Shown piece after piece: positions 1 to 8,398 of a stretch of DNA of 64,000 nt. Under the pieces are notes generated by a model. That model saw only the letters and a list, made by a program, of their open reading frames with translations. It was not told where the DNA came from and made no database searches. A program made the position numbers and the translations under genes. Source of the stretch: an uncultured Acetobacteraceae bacterium (GTDB taxonomy: Bacteria > Pseudomonadota > Alphaproteobacteria > Acetobacterales > Acetobacteraceae); contig CAIRCM010000211.1 in NCBI GenBank assembly GCA_903877125.1, positions 43,686 to 107,685 of the forward strand, read 5' to 3'. Numbering within the stretch: position 1 is the stretch's first letter; every line of letters begins with the position of its first letter.

Positions 1-1
1 A

Positions 2-70
2 CTTGCTGACGCCGGGCGGTTTATCGCGGTCCTGCGCTTGCTGGAGATGCCGATAGTCAGCACGCGATGA
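2..70 (+). CDS. C-terminal end of an unidentified gene (partial)
   Basis: An open frame enters from the left edge and ends at a TGA three bases before the stop of the convergent PIN gene. The 22 codons have mostly G or C in the third position, like the real genes here, which is the only support for coding. The tail is too short to name a family. Confidence 0.3.
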   Translation, partial: LADAGRFIAVLRLLEMPIVSTR

Positions 71-73
71 TGC

Positions 74-766
74 TTACAGTCCGAGGAAATTTCGCGCCGC
101 GGCGAGGTTCGGCGCATACTCCATGTTGAGCGTGGCAAACTCCCGTGCCAGGTCGGGACGCAGCGTACTTCCCGTTTCGCCGGCATAGTCTCTTGTGTTC
201 GAGGAGACGAACACGATCTTGGCTGCCAGGCCGCCGGCACGGAGCCCGCGGGCAATCTCGAGATAAGTCTCGATCACCACGCAATCCTTCATGGAGTCCT
301 TGCCTTTTCGGGCCGGTGTTCTGGCGGCAGTCATCCGGGAAAACGCCCGCGGTATAATGTCTGGACCTTCCGGCAATCTGATTGCCGCCGCCAGCAACCG
401 ATCGACGACGTCTCGGCACCGGTCGACGTGGCCATCGAGGTGACTCAGGTCGGTTTGGACCGGCTGCCCGAATACGCCGACAAGTGCGTCGATCCTGTTC
501 ACCTGCTGTCGGAACCGCTCCAGCGCCGACAATGCCTCCGAGTTGACCGCCTCGAGATTATCGAGGAACTCCGTGCGCACCTGCTGGGCGATCACCCCCC
601 CGAGCATCGATCCACTTTCCATCGCAGAGACGATTTGAAGTGCGGCTTTCTGTTCTTGCGCCACATTGGACGTTCGCGTGATGTCTCTCATGATATCGAG
701 GATCGAGCAGGTGTCGAAGCACAGTATCGGCACACCGAGGTTCGCCAACGCGCGCATTTCGGACAC
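74..766 (-). CDS. PIN-like domain protein, putative RNase
   Basis: This 230-residue soluble protein looks like a PIN-like nuclease (DUF4935-type). A conserved Asp opens the fold in the segment CFDTCSILD (about residues 16-24). A Glu follows near residue 66 (VRTEFLDN), an Asp in GKDSMKDCVVIE near 160, and VSSNTRDYAG near 190 resembles the last acidic motif. PIN domains usually cut RNA with Mg2+ held by such acids. It starts at GTG 766 (an in-frame ATG lies at 757), five bases after the stop of the preceding gene, so the two are surely co-transcribed. The partner is not a recognisable small antitoxin, so a classical VapC toxin role is doubtful; defence or RNA processing are alternatives. Confidence 0.6.
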   Translation of the reverse strand: MSEMRALANLGVPILCFDTCSILDIMRDITRTSNVAQEQKAALQIVSAMESGSMLGGVIAQQVRTEFLDNLEAVNSEALSALERFRQQVNRIDALVGVFGQPVQTDLSHLDGHVDRCRDVVDRLLAAAIRLPEGPDIIPRAFSRMTAARTPARKGKDSMKDCVVIETYLEIARGLRAGGLAAKIVFVSSNTRDYAGETGSTLRPDLAREFATLNMEYAPNLAAARNFLGL

Positions 767-771
767 GAATC

Positions 772-1461
772 TCAGTGCCGATGCAGGTCGTATTCGTCCA
801 AAAGACCTTGGGCGAACTCATACTCCACGACCAAACGATGGGCTCTGTCCTCGGTCCATTCTTCGACCTCGGTCAGCCACCGAGCCAGTTGATCCGTGTC
901 GATGCGTTTAGCACCAGCGTGGGCCCGCATGAGAAAATCGAACCACCGTTTGCGGTCGAACGGGTGGGCCGAGCCGGTCGCCTTGTTCGCTGCAGCCGAG
1001 AACCGCCGCAACGCATCGGCGGCATCGGGGCTGACCCAATCTTCGAGGGACTCACGCGGTGCTGTTGTCTCGACGCTAAATCCGGCTTTACGCGCCGCTT
1101 GTGCCCCGATGCGATCCAAAAAATCCTGAAGGATCGCATTGTACGCGGTAGGGTCCAATTCCTTGACGGAAAGCGGCATTATATTGACCACTTCGTAGCC
1201 ATCGGCCTGCCGCCAAAGTGCGACCCCGGCAGCCTCCAGTCCATCGCCCGCCTCACGCTCCAGGCAAAGCAACTCCTCGCCATCCGACAAGGGAGCAAGG
1301 CTTTCCTTGTCAGCAGCGTGGCGCCAAGGCGCCACCGCCGCATCGATGATCGCCTGCCTGAGGAACTCACGCCCCGATGCCGGACCGCGCAGGTTGAGAT
1401 CCCGGAATACATCCAAACTCCTCTCCTTCGCGAGTCTCGGCACGACAGCCTCCGTTAGCAT
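772..1461 (-). CDS. hypothetical protein, partner of the PIN protein
   Basis: I do not recognise this 229-residue acidic soluble protein. It has no signal peptide or membrane segment and is rich in Ala, Glu, Asp and Trp. It has helical, charged stretches (for example DTDQLARWLTEVEEWTED near residues 190-207). It is first in a two-gene unit, with the PIN gene starting five bases after its stop, so a joint function is likely. It begins at ATG 1461; 67 bases separate it from the rhodanese gene stop upstream. Possible roles are target recognition or control of the nuclease, but nothing in the sequence proves this. Confidence 0.5.
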   Translation of the reverse strand: MLTEAVVPRLAKERSLDVFRDLNLRGPASGREFLRQAIIDAAVAPWRHAADKESLAPLSDGEELLCLEREAGDGLEAAGVALWRQADGYEVVNIMPLSVKELDPTAYNAILQDFLDRIGAQAARKAGFSVETTAPRESLEDWVSPDAADALRRFSAAANKATGSAHPFDRKRWFDFLMRAHAGAKRIDTDQLARWLTEVEEWTEDRAHRLVVEYEFAQGLLDEYDLHRH

Positions 1462-1528
1462 GCATTACCGCTACATGGGCGAATTTGCCCGAATTGCAAA
1501 GGTTTTCCGAGTGCGGCCGAGAGTAACG

Positions 1529-1939
1529 CTACTTCTGCCGCCAGGGTAGGCCGTCGGCTTTCCAGCCGGCGCGCTGTCCGCGGTGGCCGTCGGCGTCGGG
1601 CGGGCCTTCGAACCCATCGGCGACGTTATAGGCATGCGGGAAGCCAGCGGCCTGTGCGGCCTCGGCCGCGGCGAGGCTGCGTACGCCGCTGCGGCAGAGG
1701 AAATAAATGTGATGATCGGGGGTGAATCCGACCTTGCGCAGATCATCTTCGAACGACGGGTTCCGGTTCATGGCGGGATAGACCTGCCAGGCGATGAGCA
1801 CCGGTTGCTTGCCGGCCGCGCTGAGGTCGGGGATGCCGACGAAATTCCACTCGGCATCGGTGCGGACGTCGACAAGCTGCGCTTGCGGATCGGCCTGGAT
1901 GGCCTCCCAGGTTTGCGTGGGTGGCACGTTTTGGACCAT
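1529..1939 (-). CDS. rhodanese-like domain protein
   Basis: A single-domain rhodanese of 136 residues. The active-site loop CRSGVRS has its Cys at about residue 82, preceded by the usual VDVRTDAEW motif at 23-31. Such proteins carry sulfane sulfur on the Cys as a persulfide. A longer frame reaches 1996 but would run into the divergent cysK-type gene. ATG 1939 follows an AGAGAGAAA stretch and matches family length. The neighbour across the 32-bp divergent gap is a cysteine synthase, so both genes may serve sulfur metabolism, possibly from a shared control region. No signal peptide; cytoplasmic. Confidence 0.88.
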   Translation of the reverse strand: MVQNVPPTQTWEAIQADPQAQLVDVRTDAEWNFVGIPDLSAAGKQPVLIAWQVYPAMNRNPSFEDDLRKVGFTPDHHIYFLCRSGVRSLAAAEAAQAAGFPHAYNVADGFEGPPDADGHRGQRAGWKADGLPWRQK

Positions 1940-1971
1940 AATTTTCTCTCTTTCGTGGAGATGAAGAAACG

Positions 1972-2979
1972 ATGACGGCTCAGTATCACGGTTCACGGTG
2001 GCAGGACGACATGCAGGCCGCGATCGGCCACACGCCGCTGATCAAGCTGCGCCGGGCATCGGCGGAAACCGGCTGTACCATACTGGGTAAAGCGGAATTC
2101 ATGAACCCCGGTGGATCGGTCAAGGATCGGGCCGGCCTCTATATCATCCGCGATGCCGAGCAGCGGGGGGTGCTGAAACCGGGTGGGACGGTGGTGGAGG
2201 GGACAGCGGGCAATACCGGTATCGGGCTGACCTTGGTCGGCAACGCGCTCGGCTATCGCTGCACGATCGTGATGCCGGAGACTCAGAGCAAGGAAAAGAT
2301 CGATTTCCTGCGCATGATCGGTGCCGACCTGCGTCTGGTTCCCGCCAAGCCGTTCCGCGATCCCGGCAATTACGTGCATTACTCCCGCCGTTTAGCCGAG
2401 GAGATGGGCGCTGTTTGGGCGAACCAGTTCGATAATCTGGCGAACCGGGAGGGTCACCGTATTTCGACCGGGCCGGAGATCTGGGAACAGACCGGCGGCA
2501 AGATCGAAGCGTTCACCTGCGCCTGCGGCTCCGGCGGGACTCTGGCCGGTGTTGCGTTGGCGTTGAAGGAAAAGAACCCGAATGTGCGGATCGTGCTGGC
2601 CGATCCCGAAGGCAGCGGGCTTTATGGGTGGGTCAAGAGCAACGATCTCACGGCGACGGGGTCGTCGATCACCGAGGGTATTGGGCAGGGCCGCGTGCCC
2701 GCCAACCTCGCGGGTGCGCCGATCGACGATGCCGAGCGGATCCCCGATGCCGAGGCGTTGGGATACATCTACGATGTACTGATCCATGAGGGTCTGTCGG
2801 TCGGCACATCGTCGGGCATCAACATCGCGGCGGCGGTGCGGGTCGCGAAGGCGATGGGGCCGGGGCATACGGTGGTGACGATATTGTGCGACGGCGGCGC
2901 GCGGTATGCCTCGAAGCTGTTCAATCCGCCGTTCCTGCGGGAGAAAGGGCTTCCGGTGCCGGCTTGGATCGCGGAGTAG
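1972..2979 (+). CDS. cysK: cysteine synthase A family (O-acetylserine sulfhydrylase)
   Basis: A fold-type II PLP enzyme of 335 residues, expected to make cysteine from O-acetylserine and sulfide. The PLP lysine lies in NPGGSVKDR (Lys about residue 51). The substrate loop GTAGNTG is at 77-83, the phosphate-binding GSGGTLAG near 180, and GTSSGINIAA near 280. It starts at ATG 1972 after GGAGATGAAGAAACG. The symbol is given by family; cystathionine beta-synthase-like or CysM-type substrate use cannot be excluded. The divergent rhodanese gene supports a role in sulfur metabolism. Confidence 0.85.
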   Translation: MTAQYHGSRWQDDMQAAIGHTPLIKLRRASAETGCTILGKAEFMNPGGSVKDRAGLYIIRDAEQRGVLKPGGTVVEGTAGNTGIGLTLVGNALGYRCTIVMPETQSKEKIDFLRMIGADLRLVPAKPFRDPGNYVHYSRRLAEEMGAVWANQFDNLANREGHRISTGPEIWEQTGGKIEAFTCACGSGGTLAGVALALKEKNPNVRIVLADPEGSGLYGWVKSNDLTATGSSITEGIGQGRVPANLAGAPIDDAERIPDAEALGYIYDVLIHEGLSVGTSSGINIAAAVRVAKAMGPGHTVVTILCDGGARYASKLFNPPFLREKGLPVPAWIAE

Positions 2980-2983
2980 CGGA

Positions 2984-3619
2984 TTACCCGAACGTCGTCA
3001 GCAGATCGTCCACCTGCGCGGGGGTAAGCAACCGGGGCGATGCGCCGCGCAGCATCAGATAGAGTTTGGCGGCTTCCTCCAGTTCCTCGGCCGCGTACAC
3101 GGCGTCGGTGAGGGTCTTACCGGACACCACCGGCCCGTGATTGGCGAGCAGGACGGCGCGGGCGTCCCGGGCGGCGGCGTGGATGGCCGGTTCCATCGCG
3201 GGATCGCCGGGACGGTAATATTCGACGATCGGCATCCGCCTTCCCACGCGCATCACGAAATAGGGTGTCAAGGGCGGGATGGGATTGGACGGGTCGACAT
3301 CCGGCAGACACGACACCGCCGTCGCCTGAGTCGAATGCAGGTGCACCACCGCGCCGGCGTCGGCTCGGGCAGTGTAGAAGGCGCGGTGCATGAAGACTTC
3401 CTTGGACGGTTTGTCGCCGCCCACATGCTGGAAATCGCCGTTCAGCTTGGAGATTCGGGCGGCGTCCAAGGCGCCGAGGCTCGAATTGGTGGGCGTGATC
3501 AGGTAGCCGCCGTCATCCAGCCGTGTGCTGATGTTGCCGGCACTGCCGACAGAGAAGCCACGTGCGAACAGGCTGGCGGCCAGACGGACCAGGAGCGCGC
3601 GGGTATCGATCTCGTTCAT
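2984..3619 (-). CDS. otnC: class II aldolase, likely 3-oxo-tetronate 4-phosphate decarboxylase
   Basis: A 211-residue class II aldolase/adducin domain. The zinc ligands show as HLHST (near residue 109) and the later ANHGPVV motif; the acidic residue is in SKEVFMHRAFY. It lies one base downstream of the acid-sugar kinase gene. In known OtnK-OtnC pairs the kinase makes 3-oxo-tetronate 4-phosphate and this enzyme decarboxylates it to dihydroxyacetone phosphate. The assignment depends on that pairing, because the domain alone could be a fuculose-phosphate-type aldolase. The matching dehydrogenase (LtnD) and isomerase (OtnI) are not in this window. Confidence 0.78.
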   Translation of the reverse strand: MNEIDTRALLVRLAASLFARGFSVGSAGNISTRLDDGGYLITPTNSSLGALDAARISKLNGDFQHVGGDKPSKEVFMHRAFYTARADAGAVVHLHSTQATAVSCLPDVDPSNPIPPLTPYFVMRVGRRMPIVEYYRPGDPAMEPAIHAAARDARAVLLANHGPVVSGKTLTDAVYAAEELEEAAKLYLMLRGASPRLLTPAQVDDLLTTFG

Positions 3620-3620
3620 C

Positions 3621-4889
3621 TCACGCCCCCAGCATCTCGAATGCTTTGGTGAAGAAGTCCGGCGCGCCGAAATTGCCCGATTTCAGCGCCATCATCAGGG
3701 GGGGGCCGGCGCCTTCGGCCAGGGTCCAGGGCACGCCGGGATCGATCTCCGCGCCGATGCGCAAGGATCGTACGCCAAGCTGACGGACCGTCGCGCCGGA
3801 GGTTTCACCACCCGCGACAACCATGCGGCGCACGCCACGTTCGACGAGGACCGCAGCGATACGGGCCATGGCATCTTCGAGCAGCGCGCCGGCTTCCTCG
3901 CGACCGAAGCGGGCCTGAACGGCGGCGACCTTTTCGGGCGGGGCGGAAGCGGCGATCACGATGGGTTTGGCGCCAAGCTTGCCTTCGGCCCAAGCGAGGG
4001 CGCCGGCGGCAAGGGAAGCAGCGTCCGGCGTGGCGATGGGATCGAGTTCATAGACCGGCACATGTTCGCGTGCTCGGCCCAATTGCATCAGCGTCGCCCG
4101 GGAGCAGGACCCCGACAGCACGGCGGTATGACCGGCGACCAATGGCAACGCCGAGGGGTCGCCGGCTTCCGGCAACAGACCCGCGCGGCGGAAATTCGCG
4201 GGCAGGCCCATGGCGATGCCGGACCCGCCGGTGATCAGCGCGTGGTGTTCGGCGGCCTCCCCGATCGCGACCAGGTGGGCGTCGCTGACTGCGTCGACGA
4301 TGGCGTAGCGGCGCCCCTGTTCCTTCATGCCGGTCATGGCGCGGCGGATTGCCTGCGCGCCTTGCTCGACGGTGCCGAAGGGGACGAGGCCGACGGTCCC
4401 GTCGGTCTGGCGGGACATGACACGCACCAGATTGGCATCTTTCATCGGCGTGAGCGGGTGGTTCTCCATGCCCGACTCGTTCAGCAGCATGCCGTTGGCG
4501 AACAGGTGCCCGAGGTAGACGGTCCGGGCGTTGGTGGGGAAGGCGGGGCAGGCGAGGGCGAAGCCGCAGCCCAGTGCCTCGATCATCGCATCCGCCACGG
4601 GGCCGATATTGCCTTGGTCGGTGCTGTCGAAGGTGGAGCAATATTTGAAAAAGAACTGCTTAGCCCCGCCGTCTCGCAGCCAGTGTAAAGCAGCGACGCT
4701 TTGGTCCACGGCTTCCCGCACGGGGGCGGTACGGGACTTGAGCGCAACCACGACGGCATCGGCATCGGGCGGGATGTCGTTCGGCCCTGGCACGCCGATG
4801 AGTTGCACGGTGCGCATCCCCCCGCGCACCAGCATGGAGCAGAGGTCGGTGGCTCCGGTGAAGTCGTCGGCGACGGCGCCCAGCAGCAT
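3621..4889 (-). CDS. otnK: four-carbon acid sugar kinase (3-oxo-tetronate kinase)
   Basis: A full-length (422 aa) DUF1537/OtnK-type kinase. The N-terminus LGAVADDFTGATDL (residues 2-15) is the family signature and holds the substrate-binding acids. The C-terminal nucleotide-binding half contains VVAGGETSGATV (near residue 355). It is expected to phosphorylate 3-oxo-tetronate with ATP, feeding the adjacent OtnC. One base separates the stop from the next start, so translation is coupled. Substrate stereochemistry (L-threonate, D-erythronate or similar) cannot be read from the sequence. Confidence 0.85.
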   Translation of the reverse strand: MLLGAVADDFTGATDLCSMLVRGGMRTVQLIGVPGPNDIPPDADAVVVALKSRTAPVREAVDQSVAALHWLRDGGAKQFFFKYCSTFDSTDQGNIGPVADAMIEALGCGFALACPAFPTNARTVYLGHLFANGMLLNESGMENHPLTPMKDANLVRVMSRQTDGTVGLVPFGTVEQGAQAIRRAMTGMKEQGRRYAIVDAVSDAHLVAIGEAAEHHALITGGSGIAMGLPANFRRAGLLPEAGDPSALPLVAGHTAVLSGSCSRATLMQLGRAREHVPVYELDPIATPDAASLAAGALAWAEGKLGAKPIVIAASAPPEKVAAVQARFGREEAGALLEDAMARIAAVLVERGVRRMVVAGGETSGATVRQLGVRSLRIGAEIDPGVPWTLAEGAGPPLMMALKSGNFGAPDFFTKAFEMLGA

Positions 4890-4901
4890 GTTACATAATC
4901 C

Positions 4902-5939
4902 TCACGATTGCAGGGCTTTGGCGAACAATGCCGCCTGGTCGGCCCAGGTTGGCAGGGTCTGGCCAAGTTTCCAGGCTTCCGCCGCGATTTCTCGCCGTAG
5001 CTCGTGGCCGAAAATCACCCGGCGCAGCGATTTCGAGACCTGGTCGCGGTCCCCGGCGGGGCAGGCGAGGCCGGATTCGGGGGTGAGCAGGTCCGCGGCG
5101 GCGCCGCCGCGCGTGACGACGACCGGCAGGCCGCGTTTCAGCGCCTCGGCAATGACCATGCCGTAGCCCTCGTAGTGGGTCGCCAGTGCGAAGATGTCGG
5201 CCGATTGCCACATGGTGTCCAGGGCTTCGCCCACCAGCGGGCCGGTGAAGCGGACCCGGTCGCCAATTTTCAATTCGTCCGCCAGGGTATGGAGGGATGC
5301 GGCATAAGCGGGGTCGGCGGTTGCAGATCCGACGATGGTCAGCCGCCAATCGAGATCGAACAGCCGAGCGAGGGCGCTCAGCAAAAGATCGTGCCCTTTG
5401 CGGGGGATCAGCGTACCGATCGACAGCACATGGCAGCTCGGGCCGCCCGATCCGGTGGCGCGTGGCGCATCGTCGGTGCCGGGATTGACGATCGCGATGC
5501 GATCAGGGCGGACGCCGAAGTCCTTTGCCAGGGTCTCGCCGGTCAGGGTGCTGGTGACGATCGCGCCTCGCAGGCGACGGAACAGGCGTTCCTCGACGTC
5601 CCGCAGGCGCGTCTGTTCGGACGGATCCATGCCGGTTTCAAGCGAGGTAGGGTGGTGGATGAGGCCTATCGCGCCGATTGATGCGATCGCATCGTCCAGG
5701 CCGGCGAAGGCCGGCAGCGCCAGCCCGTCGATGACGGTTTTGGTGCCTGGTGTCAGGCGATCCAGCGCGGCGCACGCGGAGTCCCGAGCGACTGTATCGG
5801 CGAAGGGGTGGTTGCCGGGCAGTTCGGCGACAAGGATGTCGTGGCCGAGCAGGCGCAGCTCGGCGACGATCCGGCGATCGTAGCCATAACCGCCGGAGAT
5901 GGTGGAAAACGGGGCGGGAACGATGAGGGTGACGTGCAT
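4902..5939 (-). CDS. GT4-family glycosyltransferase
   Basis: A retaining GT-B glycosyltransferase of 345 residues. The N-terminal donor loop region is STISGGYGYDRR (about 12-23). The C-terminal nucleotide-sugar domain has VLSIGTLIPRKGHD (near 170) and the GT4 acidic motif HYEGYGMVIAEALKRG (near 256-271). No signal peptide or membrane segment. Acceptor and sugar are unknown. It lies 12 bases upstream of otnK on the same strand, but a shared function is not obvious. The 155-bp gap before it holds a perfect inverted repeat. Confidence 0.82.
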   Translation of the reverse strand: MHVTLIVPAPFSTISGGYGYDRRIVAELRLLGHDILVAELPGNHPFADTVARDSACAALDRLTPGTKTVIDGLALPAFAGLDDAIASIGAIGLIHHPTSLETGMDPSEQTRLRDVEERLFRRLRGAIVTSTLTGETLAKDFGVRPDRIAIVNPGTDDAPRATGSGGPSCHVLSIGTLIPRKGHDLLLSALARLFDLDWRLTIVGSATADPAYAASLHTLADELKIGDRVRFTGPLVGEALDTMWQSADIFALATHYEGYGMVIAEALKRGLPVVVTRGGAAADLLTPESGLACPAGDRDQVSKSLRRVIFGHELRREIAAEAWKLGQTLPTWADQAALFAKALQS

Positions 5940-5980
5940 GACGCGCGGAGTCTAGCGCGTCATGCCACGGTAATCGACCC

Positions 5981-6034
5981 TTAGGGCCTGTTCGAAGATA
6001 ATCGAATCGATGTAGCGGTTCGAACAGGCCCTAA
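5981..6034. repeat. perfect 16-bp inverted repeat, possible mini-IS remnant
   Basis: Arms TTAGGGCCTGTTCGAA (5981-5996) and TTCGAACAGGCCCTAA (6019-6034) flank a 22-bp spacer. Read as an element, 13-bp ends GGGCCTGTTCGAA are bounded by TA on both sides, as for transposons that duplicate TA. No U-tract follows on the minus strand, the direction of the flanking genes, so an intrinsic terminator is less likely. Confidence 0.55.
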
Positions 6035-6094
6035 GTCTTTGTTTTGAGCGGCAGCTTTGTCGGCAGGCTGGCGCACTTATTTGCCGACGCTGCC

Positions 6095-7294
6095 TTACGA
6101 GCCGGAAATCACGTCCCCGAACCGGACCCAGGTCTTGCCGTCCCATTTCTGCAACTGCATCGACTTGATCGGATGGAAGTTGGTCGGGCTGGTGTTCACA
6201 TGGATGCCCGGCAGCAGGATGGGATCGTAGGGATCATGCAGGTTGGCGGCTTGCTTCATGATGTTCTCGCGGGAGAAGTCGGTCCCGCACTGCTTCAGAA
6301 CCTGCCACATCACCATGCTGACGCCGTAGGCGAAGGCGTAGTTCGCGTCGGTCGTATCGGCTTCGGGCATGTATTTCGCCATGAATGCCCGCCACTCGTT
6401 CATGCCCTTGTCGTCCTTGAAGGCGGGGTCGGTGGGGTCCTTCATGTATCCGGTGGTGATGATGCCGACGCCGTTTTCGGGGCCGGCCGGGTTCATGACC
6501 GATCCAACGGAGATTGACACGTTGGTCAGGAAGAAGGTCGGGTGCCAGTTCAGATCGTGCACTTTGCGGATCGCCTGGGCGGCGAATTTCGGCGTCGCGG
6601 CGACGAGCAGCACGTCGGCGCCCGAGGCCTGCAAGGCGGTGAGCTGGCTGTCGATGGTCGCGTCGGTGGTTTCATAGCTGGCGACCTTGACGACGACGGA
6701 GTCGAACTTGTCGCCCAGAACGTCCTTCACACCGGCCGGATAGTCCTTACCGAAGTCGTCGTTCTGATACAGGATCGCCAGCTTGGCCTTGGGGTTCTGC
6801 TGGAGCATGTATTTCGCGTAGATCTGGGCCTCGGTCCGGTAGCTGGGCTGGTAGCCCATCGTCCAGGGGAAGTGCTGGTAGTCGCCCCACTTGTCCGCGC
6901 CGGTCGAGATGAAGAGATGCGGCACCTTCTTCTGGTTCACGTAGCGATGGATCGCCGAGTTCGTGGGGGTCCCAAGGGTCTGGAAGAGAAGCGCAACCTG
7001 ATCTTCCTCGACCAGACGGCGCACCTGTTCGACCGTCTTGGGCGGCGAATAGCCGTCGTCGTAGGAGATGAAGTTGATCTTGTGACCGGCGACGCCGCCC
7101 TGGTCGTTGACCATCCTGAAGAACGCGGCCTCGGTCTTGGCGATCACGCCATAGGCCGATGCTGGGCCGCTGTAGGCGTCGGTGTTGCCGATCTTGATCT
7201 CGGTGGCGGTGACGCCGGGGGTATCGGCGGCGAAGGCGAAGCCGCTGGAAACCAGTAGGGCCGTGGCGATGGCTAGGCGTTTGATCACGAACAT
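6095..7294 (-). CDS. LivK-type ABC transporter substrate-binding protein
   Basis: A 399-residue periplasmic binding protein of the branched-chain amino acid type (Peripla_BP_6). A signal peptide (FVIKRLAIATALLVSSGFAF) precedes mature protein starting near ADTPGVTATEIKIGNTDAYSG. The start is set at ATG 7294, because a longer frame to 7327 would precede the signal peptide with unrelated residues; an AGAGGGAAA-like stretch lies upstream. No permease or ATPase genes lie nearby. In this family the ligand may be amino acids, aromatic acids, urea or amides, so the substrate is unknown. The ECF sigma gene ends 36 bases upstream on the same strand. Confidence 0.85.
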   Translation of the reverse strand: MFVIKRLAIATALLVSSGFAFAADTPGVTATEIKIGNTDAYSGPASAYGVIAKTEAAFFRMVNDQGGVAGHKINFISYDDGYSPPKTVEQVRRLVEEDQVALLFQTLGTPTNSAIHRYVNQKKVPHLFISTGADKWGDYQHFPWTMGYQPSYRTEAQIYAKYMLQQNPKAKLAILYQNDDFGKDYPAGVKDVLGDKFDSVVVKVASYETTDATIDSQLTALQASGADVLLVAATPKFAAQAIRKVHDLNWHPTFFLTNVSISVGSVMNPAGPENGVGIITTGYMKDPTDPAFKDDKGMNEWRAFMAKYMPEADTTDANYAFAYGVSMVMWQVLKQCGTDFSRENIMKQAANLHDPYDPILLPGIHVNTSPTNFHPIKSMQLQKWDGKTWVRFGDVISGS

Positions 7295-7330
7295 TTCCCT
7301 CTTTTTGAACCTCCCCCCGGTTATCACGGC

Positions 7331-8062
7331 CTAACAGGTGGCGCCAAGGGGGCGGGGCAGCAGCCAGGCGATCAGGCGCGCCAGGCCGGTCGCACCAGGG
7401 CCGCGGGTCGGGGCCGGCCGGGCGGCGGGGATTGCGGCGGTCGGGCTGGTCAGCCGGTCGATCGTCGCGCGCAGACGGCCGCGGGCGCGATGTAACAGGA
7501 CCCGTTGGTTTTCGGCGGAGATTCCCAGGATCTCGCAGGCTTCCTCGGCAGTCCGAGCTTCCATGTCGCGGAGGAGGATGACGGCTTTTTGGCCGGCGGG
7601 GAGGTTTTCGATGGCCTCCTGGACATGGTCCCAGAGCTGGCGCCCGCCGACGATCCGTTCGGGGCTGATTTCGTCCCACAGGCGCGGTGCCTCGGCCCAG
7701 TGGCCATCGGGCTTGAAGGCCGAGGTGGGTACGGCGCGTTCACCGGGTTGGGCCCCGTCCAGAATGGAGGGCAGGCCGACGGTGCGGCCTTCCCGCCCGA
7801 TGCGGGTCCGAGCCCGGTTCATCACGATGCTGAACAGCCAGGTGGTGAGGGAGGAGCGGCCTTCGAACCGGGCAATATTCGAGAATACGGCGAGCCAGGT
7901 GTCCTGCACGACTTCCTCGGCCTGGGCATGGCTACCGATGACCGAGGCTGCGACGCGGGTCAACGAGGCGTGGAATCGACGGATCAGGGCACGATAGGCT
8001 GCCTGATCGCCGCTCCGCAGCTTCACGAGGAAGGCCGGTTGATCGAATTCGCTTTGCGCCAT
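7331..8062 (-). CDS. ECF-type RNA polymerase sigma factor
   Basis: A 243-residue sigma-70 family protein with region 2 (YRALIRRFHASLTRVAAS, then AEEVVQDTWLAVF near 46-58 and the melting segment SSLTTWLFSIVMNRAR) and region 4 (LPAGQKAVILLRDMEART, then helix-turn-helix ILGISAENQRVLLHRARGRL near 185-204). A longer linker than usual and a Pro/Ala/Arg-rich tail of about 35 residues follow. ATG 8062 has AAGGGA eight bases upstream; an earlier ATG at 8083 is less likely. A zinc-finger gene starts divergently at most about 95 bp away and probably encodes the anti-sigma factor. Confidence 0.88.
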   Translation of the reverse strand: MAQSEFDQPAFLVKLRSGDQAAYRALIRRFHASLTRVAASVIGSHAQAEEVVQDTWLAVFSNIARFEGRSSLTTWLFSIVMNRARTRIGREGRTVGLPSILDGAQPGERAVPTSAFKPDGHWAEAPRLWDEISPERIVGGRQLWDHVQEAIENLPAGQKAVILLRDMEARTAEEACEILGISAENQRVLLHRARGRLRATIDRLTSPTAAIPAARPAPTRGPGATGLARLIAWLLPRPLGATC

Positions 8063-8077
8063 GCCGATTCCCTTACC

Positions 8078-8398
8078 ATGCAACCCTGGCCGACGGCGTG
8101 TAACAAGTGTAATGCGCCGGAGTCACCCCTATCAGACCAACCGCGAGAGGCTGCCATTCCCACTTGCAAAGACATGTCCGAACTGGTGACCGATTACCTC
8201 GATCGCTCGCTTCCCTGGCATCTGCGCATCAGGGCTCGGCTGCACCTTTTCCTGTGCGGCGCCTGCACGCGTTACTACGACCAGATGCGCCGCACGGTGC
8301 GTCTTTTGGGTAGTGGTCCGCCGCCCGTGCCGCCGGCGGATGTGGAGGATCAGGTGTTACGGGCCCTGGCTGCACGGCCGCCGAGCAGCGACAGGTAA
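8078..8398 (+). CDS. small zinc-finger protein, putative anti-sigma factor
   Basis: The frame ends with a zf-HC2-like domain: TCKDMSELVTDYLDRSLP, then RARLHLFLCGACTRYYDQM. Cys, His and the CxxC pair would bind zinc, as in anti-sigma factors. No membrane segment is seen. The only upstream ATG (8078) would start just 15 bp from the sigma gene start and adds a 29-residue unrelated leader. ATG 8174 would lose the first Cys. An AGAGG at 8146-8150 sits five bases before an in-frame ATT at 8156, which would start MPTCKDMSEL as in typical homologues. The true start is therefore uncertain, with ATT a real candidate. Confidence 0.65.
   Translation: MQPWPTACNKCNAPESPLSDQPREAAIPTCKDMSELVTDYLDRSLPWHLRIRARLHLFLCGACTRYYDQMRRTVRLLGSGPPPVPPADVEDQVLRALAARPPSSDR

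Noticed and set aside
5981..6034. Reading the inverted repeat as an intrinsic terminator
   Set aside because: No T-run follows on the transcribed strand; a transposon remnant fits the TA boundaries better.
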